DNA of 64,000 nucleotides from Thraustochytrium sp. TN22 (GCA_013306675.1 JABLUY010000084.1:1-64000); one strand, 5' to 3'. Shown: positions 48,077 to 57,959, numbered from the stretch's first letter. Numbers and translations are program-made. The notes: generated from the sequence alone by a model not told the origin.

Positions 48077-48923
48077 ATGGGGGCGTTCCGACGGCGCGAC
48101 GCAGACTTGCTGCGGCGCGATGTTGCTGGCGGCACCGTGCCGCTGCCGCGAATCACAGCCATAATCTCATTCTTGCGGGAGACACAGCAGGCGCCGATGC
48201 AGCACGCGCAGCCCAGCACGGCCACGGCCCCGACGGCGATGCCGGCAGTGGCACCGGCCGCCAGGGTGCTGCTGGGTGGCGCCCATGTCGTCGGTGGTGG
48301 TGGTGTGTGCCGGCGTGCTGGCCACCATGGGAGGCTCCGTGGCGGTGCCGGCGTCGTCCGTGGGGGCGCTCGTGGCCTCGTAGTACTCGGTGATGATGCG
48401 GCTGCTGTCCGAGATCTGGATGTACTGGATGGACACCTTGCTGCTGTCGCTGCCGCTGTCCTGGAGCAGGCGGCCGGCACTGTTGGGGTCGGCGCCGGGG
48501 TAGGTGGCATTGCCCGTGCTGCCGTCGCACGTGTTAATGACGCTCACGACGCTGATGCCAATGTCAACGGTGGGGATGTTGATGGAGGAGAACCAGGAGC
48601 GCGGGAGAAAAGTGAAGAAGTCGCTGGCGCCCGTGTCCTCCGCCGTCTGGCAGACGTCATCGATGCGAGGCAGCACGTTGGCAGCCAGGTACGGGTTGGT
48701 GCGGTTGCTGCTGCCGTCCGCGTCGTGGAACATCGGGCACGTGTTATGACTCGTAGTGGTAGCTGCAAAAGTGGCCGTCCGTGTAGTAGGGCGTCCAGTC
48801 GCTGTGCATGAGGGCCAGCTTGTCGTTCTTGTTGAAGGTGTGGCGGTTGAGCACCTCCCCCGTCGCCGGGTTGCTGAGCTGGAAGGTGACGCTCATGATC
48901 TGGAGCGCATGCGTGGAGATGCC
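48077..48923 (-). pseudogene. partial second copy of the large glycoprotein, ends at host junction
   Basis: Corresponds to the C-terminal part (stalk, transmembrane helix, basic tail) and some ectodomain of the gene at 20.2-22.6 kb, with very high similarity. It stops at the right boundary of the element and looks broken. Upstream parts of this gene are absent from this side of the junction. Confidence 0.7.
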
Positions 48924-49030
48924 TGCTGTGTCCCTAATTCGCAATGCAATACGGCCCCGTAACTTACATCGACGTTTGGAAATTGAAAGTCACAAATGCT
49001 TGATGTAAGAAGTCGTTGTTAATTTATAAC
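48924..49030. other. right junction and thiolase 3' flank
   Basis: From 48,924 the sequence no longer matches the 21-kb copy. It becomes AT-richer (ttaatttataactta at the end) and leads directly into the thiolase stop codon. It is probably host 3' UTR. A tacatcgacg / cttgatgtaag pair gives a weak imperfect inverted repeat. Confidence 0.5.
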
Positions 49031-50230
49031 TTAGAGAGAGGCGCCGGGGGGGATGCGCTCGATGATGGTGGCGTTGGCAGTGCCACCGCCCTCGCAAATG
49101 GCCTGGATGCCGTACTTGCCGCCGCGGCGCTCGAGCTCGTAGAGGAGGGTAGTCATGATCTTGCAGCCAGTGGCGCCGAGGGGGTGGCCGAGAGCGCACG
49201 CGCCGCCGTTGACGTTGAGCTTGTCAAAGTCGGCGCCGAGCTTCTTGGCCCAGGAGACGGGGACGGGCGCGAAGGCCTCGTTGACCTCGTAGAGGTCCAT
49301 GTCCTTCATGGTGAGGCCGGACATCTTGAAGGCGTTCTCGGTGGCCGGGATGGGGCCCTCGAGCATGATGACCGGGTCGGAGCCGGCGAGCGCCATGGTG
49401 TGGATCTTGGCGCGCGGCTTGAGGCCGAGCTTGCGGAGGCCGTTCTCGTTACAGATGAGGATGGCGGCGGCGCCGTCGCAGATCTGGGACGAGGTGGCGG
49501 CGGTGATGATGCCGTCCTTGGCGAGGACCTTGAGCTTGCCCATGGCCTCGAGCGAGACGTCGGCGCGGATGCCCTCGTCCTTGTCGTGGACGATCTCGTT
49601 GCCCTGCTTGTCCTTGCCGGTGATGGGCACGATCTCGGCCTTGAACTTGCCGGCCTCAGTGGCGGCAAGACCGCGGCGCTGCGAGTCGTAGCCGAACTTG
49701 TCGAGCTCCTCGCGGGTGAGGCCGTGCTTCTTGGCGAGCAGCTCGGCGCCGGCGAACTGAGAGAACTGCACGCCCGGGCGCTTCTCCTGGATGCCCTTGG
49801 CCTCCGAGGCGAGGCCGCGGCCCAGCTTAATGCCGTCGGTAATGTTGGAGCCGATGGGCACGTTGGTCATGGACTCCACGCCGCAGGCGATGACGCAGTC
49901 CTGCACGCCGCTCATGACGGCCATGGCCGCGAAGTGGATAGCCTGCTGCGAGCTGCCGCACTGGCGGTCCACCGCGACGCCCGGCACGCTCTCCGGGATC
50001 TTCTTGGACGCGAGCACGATCATGCGGCCGATGTTGCCGGCCTGCATGCCGACCTGCGACACGCAGCCGCACACCACGTCGTCGATCATGGCGCCATCGA
50101 TGCCGGTGCGGGTCACCAGCTCATCGCAGACCACCGCGCCCAGGTCCGCCGCCTGCCACTCGCGCAGGCTGCCGTTCTTGCGCCCGCCCGCCGTGCGGAC
50201 GGCCTCCACGATGTACGCCGTGTGCGGCAT
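49031..50230 (-). CDS. acetyl-CoA C-acetyltransferase (thiolase)
   Basis: 399 aa, the usual length for a thiolase, from the ATG at 50230. The nucleophile Cys 91 is in [10 protein letters not shown]. The NEAFA motif is at ~319-323. His 349 is in [14 protein letters not shown], and the second catalytic Cys 379 is in [14 protein letters not shown]. It condenses two acetyl-CoA to acetoacetyl-CoA, or the reverse, in mevalonate synthesis or fatty-acid breakdown. There is no clear N-terminal targeting peptide or C-terminal SKL, which suggests a cytosolic enzyme. It is intact although the virus-like block ends ~110 bp beyond its stop. Confidence 0.93.
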   Translation of the reverse strand: MPHTAYIVEAVRTAGGRKNGSLREWQAADLGAVVCDELVTRTGIDGAMIDDVVCGCVSQVGMQAGNIGRMIVLASKKIPESVPGVAVDRQCGSSQQAIHFAAMAVMSGVQDCVIACGVESMTNVPIGSNITDGIKLGRGLASEAKGIQEKRPGVQFSQFAGAELLAKKHGLTREELDKFGYDSQRRGLAATEAGKFKAEIVPITGKDKQGNEIVHDKDEGIRADVSLEAMGKLKVLAKDGIITAATSSQICDGAAAILICNENGLRKLGLKPRAKIHTMALAGSDPVIMLEGPIPATENAFKMSGLTMKDMDLYEVNEAFAPVPVSWAKKLGADFDKLNVNGGACALGHPLGATGCKIMTTLLYELERRGGKYGIQAICEGGGTANATIIERIPPGASL

Positions 50231-50270
50231 CTTGCCTGTCTTGCTCTGCTGCTGCTGCTGCTGCTGCTGC

Positions 50271-50305
<35 letters not shown>

Positions 50306-51070
50306 GCTCCAGTTCGCGCTTTGCCGCCGCCCGCTGCGCCGCCGCGCTCGCCGGCCGCTCTGCTATCCTTCCTCCCCTCCTTCCCGCCGCTCCGCAGCTC
50401 CGTCCGACGGCGCCAGCGGCGGACTGGGCCCACTGTCGTCCGACGCCCCGGCAGGAGCGGCGCCGCCCACTCCGCTCGTAGCGCGGCCGCCCGCGCCGAG
50501 TCCGAGTCGCGCGGCGCGCTCCTCGTGCAGGCACCGGCCTCCCGCTCCGCCTCCAGCGCGGCGGCGTCCGACTCCGAGGCGTCGGGCCCGGGGCTGGTTG
50601 GACTCATCAGGCTGGCCGGGGAGGGGGTACTGAGCTTGGTTGGGGTCAGTCAGTCCTCCTCGGAGAGCGCGATGATGCCGGCCGCGAGCATGCGTCAGAG
50701 GATCATGACGAAGGAGGGAGGACCGTACATGACGGACGAGTCAGCCAGGCATCCAGTGGTATTTATTGTGAGAGAATAGGTCCGCCGCCACGCCCGGGGG
50801 GCCCACGTCGTGGGTACGCCGCACGTGGCGACGATGGCGGACAAGAGGTGCATCGGGCGGACTCGCCAGGCCTGGCACGAATGATGGCGTGTGCAGCAGC
50901 ACCGGCAGCGCCAGCAGCGCGCGGCAACGCGCGGCAGGCAGCCAGCGCCTGGCAACGTGTGGGTGGACAAACATCTTGATCTTTCTTCAATACCATCTAC
51001 GAAAAAGAGCCTTGCAGTGCGGAGGACTCGAGACGGAACTACCTTACCAATCTTTGACATCACAGTCAAG
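50231..51070. other. thiolase upstream region with CTG/CAG microsatellite
   Basis: 840 bp without a convincing gene. A (ctg)n run of about 20 triplets lies at 50,239-50,302, just ahead of the thiolase start (CAG in the sense of that gene), so it is probably in the 5' leader. The rest is GC-rich, then more mixed near the 3' end of the polyQ gene. Confidence 0.5.
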
Positions 51071-51813
51071 TCAGGCTGCTTCATCTCGCTCGAGGTCTTC
51101 GTGCGGACGCTTGCGGCCGGTGTGCGCGGCGAAAATCTCGGCGGGCGCGGGCGCGAGGTCGGGCGGGACCATGACATCGGAGAGCAGGTGCGAGGGGTGG
51201 TGGTTGCGACGGCGAAAAGGGGCCCCGTATACAGCGTCCGGGTTGCGGCATGGACAAATGTCAAGCGCGCCGTCCCAGACATCCTCGATGGCGCGAGAGT
51301 GCCAGACCTCAAAGCATGAGCGCCAGTCCCACATGCGTTTCGGCTGGCAGCAGAGCGGCACGCGCAGGCAGCTGGCGCACCAAAACTTCGTACTTGGCGG
51401 CCGGCGCGACGAGTGCGCCTTGACTGGCCAGTTCTCGCACACCGAGCAACACAGCACGCACGGGAGCCCGTCGCGCTTGTGCTTGCGGGCCTCCGCCACA
51501 TCGAGGTCCATGCGCTCTGGCGCGTGACGCACGCCGCGCGAGTGGCTCAGCCGCAAGAACACGAGCAGCCGATCATATTTGTACAGGTCCAGCAGCTTCG
51601 CCACGGAGTTGCCGGCGCGGGCACGCAACACCCGTTGCGCAAGCTCGCGCAGCTGGTCTGCCTGTGCCGGGTTGCGCGAGGGCTCCCACGGCTCGTTGTC
51701 GAAGAGCAGCTGATGCGGCGCCAGCGGCGCCACGTCCACGCATGGCGGTAATCCGCCTTGCTGCACTTGCTGTTCTTCCTGTTGCTGTGGCTGCTGCTGT
51801 TGATGTTGTTGTT

Positions 51814-51854
<41 letters not shown>

Positions 51855-52219
51855 AAGTGCGCGGCGTTGCGCCGCCGGACGATCGCCGCCTCCTCGAGCG
51901 GCCCGCCCGAGCTCGCTTCCGCTGGCATGGTCAACGTCAGATCATGCACGTGCGCAGGCGTGTGCTCATGCGCGTGCTCAAGCGCGTGCACGTGAGCGTG
52001 CTGCGCGAGCCCGAGCCCGAGCCCCGCCGCAGCCGCCTCGAGCGGCGGCGCCGGCGCCGGTGGCGGCTGCCTGGCCATGTCTAGGCCATCCAGGCTTGCG
52101 CCCAGCGCCGCGTGCAGGAGCTCGGGCCCGCTGCTGGCGGCGCCGGAGCCGGGGCCGGAGCCGCCGCTCGAGGCGGCGGCCGCGCTGGCGCCGCCCCGCG
52201 GCCCGCCGCGCGTCGACAT
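51071..52219 (-). CDS. polyQ protein with transposase-like Cys-rich C-terminus
   Basis: 382 aa from the ATG at 52219. The N-terminal third is low-complexity: Gly/Ser/Ala, a His-rich stretch (HAHVHALEHAHEHTPAHVHD) and a polyQ tract at ~122-155. Residues ~170-235 look globular (RVLRARAGNSVAKLLDLYKY). Residues ~250-310 hold a zinc-finger-like array: CVLCCSVC, then KFWCASCLRVPLCCQP and CFEVWHSR. This order (C-x2-C ... C-x2-C-x3-PLC ... CF-x3-WH) matches the Cys-rich C-terminal module of piggyBac-like elements, including the relic at 11 kb. No transposase core is visible, so domestication is possible. Confidence 0.6.
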
Positions 52220-52347
52220 GCCAGCCAGCAGCGGGCCCGCGCGATCAGGGTTTGCCTGGATGCATGCAGCAGCGACGGCGGCAGCGGCACCGCCACCCAG
52301 AACCGTAACCCGTAACCCTCGCTGCGCGCTGCGCGAGCCCTCTCGCC

Positions 52348-52914
52348 ATGGCGCTCGGCAAGCTCGTGCTGACGCTCGTGGGCGGCCACGCCGTCGCCAC
52401 GCTGGTCTCGGCGCGCGGTGGCGTGCGCGGCGTCCTGGGCGCCGATCTCGACGAGGCCGACCAGCGCAAGCAGGAGACCTGGACCTCGCGGCCGCCCGAG
52501 GCCGAGGTCGCGCGCCTCGGCAAGCTCGTTACGGAGCTCTACCGCGGCCAGCCGCGCTGGCCACGCATCCCGGCCTCCTACACAGCCGAGTGCGAGCTGG
52601 AGACGCCCGTGCTCGCGCTCAAGGGCGCCGCCGCAGCCGAGCGCGCCGCCAAGGCGCTCGCCAAGCTCAAGCCCGTGCAGCTCGCGCACCGCGAGGAGTA
52701 CTCGCAGGACGGCCGCCACGTGCGCGTGTACATGACCACCGAGGTCACTGTCTTCTCCCGGGCCTTCCTCATCCCCGGGCGCGTGCAGCTTGACCTCGAT
52801 GACCAGGGCCACGTGCTACGCCACGAGGAGGTCTGGTTCGGCCGCGCACTCCTGCCCGAGCTTCACCTCGTCCGCGCCGCCAACGGCTGGCTCTTTGACA
52901 AGCTTCTCGATTGA
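52348..52914 (+). CDS. uncharacterised 188-aa protein, NTF2/lipocalin-like size
   Basis: From the ATG at 52348. A hydrophobic start (LGKLVLTLVGGHAVATLVSA) could be a signal peptide or anchor. A mixed alpha/beta domain follows with RIPASYTAECELETPVLALK and SQDGRHVRVYMTTEVTVFSR. The end DDQGHVLRHEEVWFGRALLP resembles the last strands of small NTF2-like or DUF2358-type domains. Intact. The start is 128 bp from that of the divergent polyQ gene. No firm family. Confidence 0.6.
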   Translation: MALGKLVLTLVGGHAVATLVSARGGVRGVLGADLDEADQRKQETWTSRPPEAEVARLGKLVTELYRGQPRWPRIPASYTAECELETPVLALKGAAAAERAAKALAKLKPVQLAHREEYSQDGRHVRVYMTTEVTVFSRAFLIPGRVQLDLDDQGHVLRHEEVWFGRALLPELHLVRAANGWLFDKLLD

Positions 52915-52959
52915 TTTCACCTGCTCGCTGAAAAGGGTGGTACTCTAAGTTCTACAATT

Positions 52960-54297
52960 CTACACGTCATGACTGGAGTCGCTCTCGTGCCCGCTCGAAA
53001 GCTCGCTTGTTGAGCTGACCTCGCCAGGCGCCGCATCCATCGCATCAGCCGCCTCAGCCGCACCAGCTGCGTCAGTCGCGTCGCCTAGGTCAGGGCGCGG
53101 CGCCGGCGCAGCATGGTTGGCCTCTTCATCGCCTTCGTCATTCTCATCCTCCTTGTCGTCATCCTGCTGAGACTCCTCATCTTCCTGAGACTCGTCGTCT
53201 ACCCAATCGTCGCCAACGTCGTCCAGCGCGCCAGCAGCCTGCGCGAAGCGAGCGCCCGAAACCCCAGGGCGACCTAGAGCGCTCGCCTGCAGCGTGGGCG
53301 AAGATCGCGCTGGCCGAGCCTTGTGAAGAATGGCCTCGCTCTCGTACTTGTGCCCGCCGCCCACACGCTCAGCGCGCACGGCCTCGCGATTCTTGCGAGG
53401 AGGGCGGTCAAAGATCGGGGCCGCTACCTCCCGAGGTCTCAGTCGCTCCGCCGCACGACCCGACGATGGCGGGTCTGGCGGAGGCGCACTCTCTGTCTGC
53501 ATGGACCGATCACTTGTCGCTGGCCTGCTAGGCTCAAGCCCGCGTGGCTTCTCGTCCTGCGGGGCCTTGGCGTCGCTTCCGCTTTTTTTCTTCTTCTTCT
53601 CATGAAGCTCAAGCCGCGCGCGGTTCGCAATGAACCCGCTCGCCACGGCGCTGCCTCCCCCAACGGCTGCGCGCCATGCCTTGGCCTTCGCGGACGAAGA
53701 CGCCTTCTCGCTATCTTCGGTGGTGGGCGCTCCAGTGGGCGCTCCGGTGGGTGCTTTGGTCGGTGTCGCCGTGGGCTGCTCCGAGCTCGCCTCATCGGCA
53801 CTCGAGGATCCGCACCCATCAGGGATCTCGCGCAGCACCAAGTTGCCGCAGACGCACTCCGGCCGCGGCGCCCCGCAGCCGAGCTCGCACGTCACCGGGC
53901 ATACGTAGCGCAGTGCGCTTGACATCGAGCTGCAGAGCCCCAGCGCCTCGGCCATGCTGCATGACTGGACCGGCAAGCCCGAGAAGGCGTCCGCGCCCGG
54001 CGCCAGGTCAGCACACTCGCTCGCGCACAGGCCGCACGCTCGAGGGCAAAGGCTCGCAAGCAGGCCGCTGCTCAGCTGCGCGCAATAGCCGGCCGCCTGT
54101 AGCGATTCGCACGAGTCCACGGTGCCATTCGCAAGCACGGCGACGAGCGCCGCCGCGCTCACGTCGTCGTCTGCACCATCCGGGGCGCAAGCCACCTCCT
54201 GGCTGCGCGCGGCCACCAGCGAGGCCAGGATCCCGGCGCCGAGCGCCACCAGCGCCCGCGCGCGCGCCCCTCGCGCACGCCGCCGTCGCCGTCCCAT
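52960..54297 (-). CDS. Cys-rich (ShK-like) secreted/membrane protein
   Basis: 445 aa from the ATG at 54297 (an upstream in-frame ATG is less likely). A basic start followed by a hydrophobic stretch (ALVALGAGILASLVAARS) looks like a signal sequence or anchor. Residues ~60-165 hold repeated six-Cys-like modules with CESLQAAGYCAQ ... LCPRACGLCA and CSMAEALGLCSS ... VCPVTCELGC, the ShK-toxin-domain pattern. A Thr/Pro/Ala linker (TPTKAPTGAPTGAPT) and a long charged region with an acidic tail follow. It is divergent from a paralogue, with 80 bp between starts. Confidence 0.65.
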   Translation of the reverse strand: MGRRRRRARGARARALVALGAGILASLVAARSQEVACAPDGADDDVSAAALVAVLANGTVDSCESLQAAGYCAQLSSGLLASLCPRACGLCASECADLAPGADAFSGLPVQSCSMAEALGLCSSMSSALRYVCPVTCELGCGAPRPECVCGNLVLREIPDGCGSSSADEASSEQPTATPTKAPTGAPTGAPTTEDSEKASSSAKAKAWRAAVGGGSAVASGFIANRARLELHEKKKKKSGSDAKAPQDEKPRGLEPSRPATSDRSMQTESAPPPDPPSSGRAAERLRPREVAAPIFDRPPRKNREAVRAERVGGGHKYESEAILHKARPARSSPTLQASALGRPGVSGARFAQAAGALDDVGDDWVDDESQEDEESQQDDDKEDENDEGDEEANHAAPAPRPDLGDATDAAGAAEAADAMDAAPGEVSSTSELSSGHESDSSHDV

Positions 54298-54377
54298 CGT
54301 TTCTGCCACCTCCAGGTCTTTGCGCGATTTTTCCCATCCCCCATCGTAACGGGCAAGCCAAGTCGGCGGCACCGCAG

Positions 54378-55517
54378 ATGACGACTTTCGGGAGCCAATC
54401 CGAAAGCATGAGCCGCAAAAGGCGCGGTTCCCTAGCGATGGCGCTGGCGCTGGCCCACGCTTCTGCTGCCGCGGCCTGCGAGGATGCCTCGGCTGCTGGG
54501 CTCGCGGCGGCCGGGCTCGCGGTGGACTCCTGCGCCGCGATCGCGGACGCGGGGCTCTGCGCCGTGCTAGCCGACCAAGTCGCCCGCGCGCTGTGCCCGG
54601 CGTCGTGCGGACTCTGCGGCGGCGCTTTCGGCGTTTGCGCAGACGTCAATGAGACCACCTTGGCCCTCCAGCCAAAGCTTGCTGCCTTGGGACCCACGTG
54701 CCGCGACGTTGCCCAGCAAGGGGGTTGCCTCACGCACGCCTCGCTCGCCGAGGCATTCTGCCCATACGCGTGTGCCGCCGGTGCCTGCGCCGACGAGGTC
54801 TGCGAGGACCGCGACGACTGGGTTGCGGGCCTGCCCGCGCTATCCAGCGCCAACTGCTCCACAGCGGCTGCGAACGGGCAATGTTCGGCCTTTCGAGCCG
54901 TCATGACCGCGCTCTGCCCGGTCTCCTGCGGCCTGGGCTGCGCTGACGCGCCCTCGGACACGATCGTCTGCGCTTGCGACGGCGAGATGGTCCAGGCGGG
55001 CAGCGACGGTCTCCCCCCGCCGCTCGAGGAGTGCCCGGGCTCCGCGTCCGACGATGGCGACGACGACGACGACGAGGAGGATCTGGATTGGACCAGCGAG
55101 TTGCAAGATGTGCTCGAGGATCAGCTCTCGGGCGTCGAGATTTTCGACACGCTCTCTTTCGTCGCCAGTACCCTCGCGACCATCTACACAACGCACCAGA
55201 AGTTGCATCAGCTCATGCTCGAGAAGACCAGCTTCGACCTGGGCGCTCTCTGCCCTTACGCACGCCTGCGCGGCAAGAGCCGCTCGCGCGGGCTTGGAGC
55301 TCGTGTGCAGCCGGCACAGGACAACGGCCCATCCGGCCTCAAGAGCACCACATCGGGTCCGCCCGACAATGCAAGCAGCCCCTCCGAGTCAAGGGGCGCC
55401 TTGGCACGGTGGAAGCGTAAGCTGTCCGCTTGGCGGCCCTTGGTCGACAAGGCCAAGGACGCCGTGCAGCAGGGCCTCGAGCTCCGCGACAAGCTCGCCC
55501 CTGGCGACGAGGACTGA
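54378..55517 (+). CDS. Cys-rich (ShK-like) secreted/membrane protein, paralogue
   Basis: 379 aa from the ATG at 54378 (alternative at 54408). A signal-like stretch (SLAMALALAHASAAAACEDA) is followed by three Cys modules: CAAIADAGLCAV ... LCPASCGLCG; CRDVAQQGGCLT ... FCPYACAAGAC; CSTAAANGQCSA ... LCPVSCGLGC. Each follows the ShK-like C...C...CP-x-x-C-x-x-C spacing. After an acidic linker the C-terminus is helical and basic. It pairs with the divergent gene upstream and probably shares its promoter. Function unknown; ShK modules often occur in secreted protist proteins. Confidence 0.66.
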   Translation: MTTFGSQSESMSRKRRGSLAMALALAHASAAAACEDASAAGLAAAGLAVDSCAAIADAGLCAVLADQVARALCPASCGLCGGAFGVCADVNETTLALQPKLAALGPTCRDVAQQGGCLTHASLAEAFCPYACAAGACADEVCEDRDDWVAGLPALSSANCSTAAANGQCSAFRAVMTALCPVSCGLGCADAPSDTIVCACDGEMVQAGSDGLPPPLEECPGSASDDGDDDDDEEDLDWTSELQDVLEDQLSGVEIFDTLSFVASTLATIYTTHQKLHQLMLEKTSFDLGALCPYARLRGKSRSRGLGARVQPAQDNGPSGLKSTTSGPPDNASSPSESRGALARWKRKLSAWRPLVDKAKDAVQQGLELRDKLAPGDED

Positions 55518-56069
55518 CTGACCCAACCAGCTTTCCTCGCATACCTTTGTAACTAACCTTCGCACGGCGTTGATCATAGCCCTCGCCTCGCGCTGTCTTG
55601 AGAGCGGTCAACCTCGAACGACGCATGCGTGACGCGCGAGGCGACCATTGCTTCTTGTTCATCTTGTTCATCTTGTTCATCTTGTTCATCTTGCAGCGCA
55701 ACTTGACACTGCACTGCGGCGACGCCGGCCGCGGCCAAGCCTTGCGAGAAGGCTTTGCCGCTTGGTCCAGCCCTGGCCGTTGACGCCCACGCGGAGGCTC
55801 GAGCTGCGCCACCCGCTCGCTGTACACCTGCGGAGCCGGCCGGAGCCGCGCAGACCCCGCCGGCAGGGCCGCCCTGCGCGGCCGAGCAGAGCCCCGCGCG
55901 CGGCGGCCTCGCGGCGGCCCCGGGCGGCGCCCTCGCAGCGCCGAGGTCGAGGTCCGGGCCGCGGTCGAGGTCCAGGTCGAGGTTGGGGTCGGGGTCGGGG
56001 TCGCGGTCGAGGTCGCGCGCGCCGGCGCCGCAAAGCCGAGTCGCGCGGGCGGCGCGGGCGGCGCGCAGG
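55518..56069. other. 552-bp gap with two minisatellites
   Basis: A 9-bp cttgttcat repeat (about 55,653-55,694) and a ggtcgaggtccg-type 12-bp repeat (about 55,940-56,015) lie in GC-rich DNA upstream of the kinase start. The kinase frame is open through part of this, but the residues are low-complexity. No separate gene seen. Confidence 0.5.
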
Positions 56070-56544
56070 ATGTCGGCGGGCGCGCGCGCGGGGTGGCGCG
56101 CGCGCGCGCTGCTGGAGGATTGCGAGCGCGTCTTCGACGGCGTGGCGGACGCGCTGGGCGAGGCCGAGCCCGACCGGGACGATGAGGCCAACGGCGACGG
56201 CGAGGGCGCGGGCGGCAGCCAGCCGCAGCCGCAGCAGCAGCCGCAGTGGGCGCAGCAAGCGCCGCCGCGGCCGCCGACGCGCGAGGAGCAGGAGGACCTG
56301 CTCGAGGCGGAGGACGAGGACGCCAAGTCCGGCGAGCCGGCGCCGCGGATCGGCCGCTCCAGTGTGCTGACCGCGGCGGAGCTGGACGCCGACGGCCTGC
56401 TGGAGGCTGTGAGCGGCGCCGCGGACGAGGAGGACAGCGGCGAGGACGCGGGCCCGCCACGCCATGAGGCCGCGGGCTGGCTCGAGGTGGCCCTCGACAT
56501 TGAGGCGTACTGGCTGTTGCAGGAGACGGAGTGGGAGCTTCGCG

Positions 56545-56584
<40 letters not shown>

Positions 56585-57803
56585 CGATGAAGATGGGGGT
56601 GAGGAGGAGGACGATGATGAGGTGGATGACGACGACGACGTGGACATCAACGATGACGATGACGATGTCGATGACGGCGACGGCGAGGAAAATGGGGAGA
56701 ATGGCAACGATGGCGTCAGCAACTTCGGCACGGAGGGTGCGCACGCCGCGGGCTCTGGACCGGAGCCAGAAGAGCCGGAGTACTCGAGTTTCCAGCTGCG
56801 CGTGGTGGGCGTCAAGGGCAAGACTGGCTTCGAGGAAACCAAGGAGCTCAAGGTGCACCAGGGGCTGCGCATCATCGGGCGGTACGCCGTGCAGGACGTG
56901 GTGGGCGAGGCTGCGTTTTCGACGGCGCTGCGCTGCCTGGATACGGAGAACGGGATGCGGCCGGTGTGTTGCAAGGTAATCAAGAACAGCAAGGACTTTG
57001 TGGATCAGAGTCTGGACGAGATCCGGCTCCTGCAGCACCTGAACGCGCGCGACCCGGGAGCACGCTTCGTGGTACAGCTGCTGGACTGCTTTTACCACAA
57101 AGAGCACCTCTTTCTGGTGACGGAGTTGCTGGGCGCCAACCTTTACACAGGCTGGGAGGAGGTAATCAGCAATCACGGCTTGACGGTGGAGGAGGCGGTC
57201 AGTACGGTGGCGCGTCAGTGCTTAGCCGCTCTGGACTTTGTGCATGGCGCCGGCCTCATCCACTGCGACATCAAGCCAGAAAACATCCTGGTGGCGAGCC
57301 TCGAGCCGCTGCGCGTGAAGCTGATTGACTTTGGGTCGAGCTGTTTTTCCACGGACCGACTGAGCTCGTACATTCAGTCGCGCTTCTACCGCGCGCCCGA
57401 GGTGGTGCTGGGGCTCGCCTTCGACTCACGCATCGACCTGTGGTCGCTAGGCTGCGTGCTGGCGGAGCTGCGCTCGGGCCAGGTCCTCTTTGAGTGTGCT
57501 GACGCGCACGAATTGCTGGCGTGCATCGTGTCGACCAGGGGGGCGATCCCGCGCCATCTCCTGCGCGACGCCCGCTTTGCGCACAAGTACTTCGTTGCGG
57601 GTGTGCTGCACCGGCCGCCCGCGGACCTCGACAGCGGAGACGCGGCCATGACCGTCTCGTTGCTGTATCCGAAGCACTCCTCGCTTTCAACGCAGCTGCC
57701 GGAGGCCACATCACCGCGCCTACTGCGTTTGCTGGATGCGCTGCTCACGGTGGATCCGGCGGCGCGCCCGTCGGCCGCCGCCTTGCTTGAGATGTTCTGC
57801 TGA
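56070..57803 (+). CDS. DYRK/HIPK-like CMGC protein kinase
   Basis: 577 aa from the ATG at 56070. The N-terminal ~260 residues are acidic, with an Asp run at 160-171 from a gac microsatellite. The kinase domain spans ~270-577: the ATP-binding Lys in VCCKVIK (~302), the catalytic loop HCDIKPENIL (398-407), DFGSSCF (420-426) and the activation segment YIQSRFYRAPEV (434-445). HCD in place of HRD and the Y-x-Q-S-R-F/Y-Y-R activation loop are DYRK hallmarks; DYRKs autophosphorylate the second Tyr. The domain ends close to the stop, so there is no C-terminal extension. The large acidic N-terminus is unusual. Confidence 0.88.
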
Positions 57804-57959
57804 TGACGGGCGCTGTCTCTCTATCTCTCTCTCTGTGCGCCTGTCGGTGCCCTTTGGTGTGGCGCTGGCTGCCTTTTAAGCAATACGCAAATTGAAGCCT
57901 TTCTGTTCTTGGAGTTCCTTGACATGTGTCATCTCCTACACCGCCTGTCACAAGGATGA

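Larger units (their letters stand above)
9700..48923. mobile_element. endogenous virus-like fossil, herpes/mirus-type terminase lineage, partial
   Basis: A block of roughly 39 kb whose gene content differs from both flanks. It has one terminase large subunit, several candidate virion proteins, secreted and membrane glycoproteins, Cys-rich proteins, duplicated modules and inverted repeats. The right edge is sharp: similarity to the internal copy at 21.05 kb stops at about 48,923, only ~110 bp from the end of the thiolase gene. The left edge is approximate, between 9,640 and 9,800. Most genes are open and about five to six look broken, so it is relatively young. Mirusviruses, which are known from thraustochytrids, are the best guess. 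It is far smaller than a full mirusvirus and no polymerase is present, so it is partial. Linear terminal repeats of an LTR element are not seen. Confidence 0.72.

Noticed and set aside
17275-48923. Long terminal repeats of a retroelement (the two kinase-glycoprotein copies)
   Set aside because: The repeats contain several genes on both strands, diverge unevenly, and no reverse transcriptase or integrase is present.
17275-48923. Head-to-tail concatemer of one circular virus genome
   Set aside because: DNA left of the first copy (9.7-17.3 kb) does not match DNA left of the second copy (37-44.8 kb), as a tandem unit would require.
9700-48923. Polinton or polinton-like virus
   Set aside because: No protein-primed polymerase, retroviral-type integrase or jelly-roll capsid pair was seen, and the packaging enzyme is a terminase rather than an A32-type ATPase.
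9700-48923. Bacterial contamination or prophage
   Set aside because: It carries an ATG8-like gene, kinase and RING-like genes, GC style matches the flanks, and it joins eukaryotic genes on the same strand of DNA at 49 kb.
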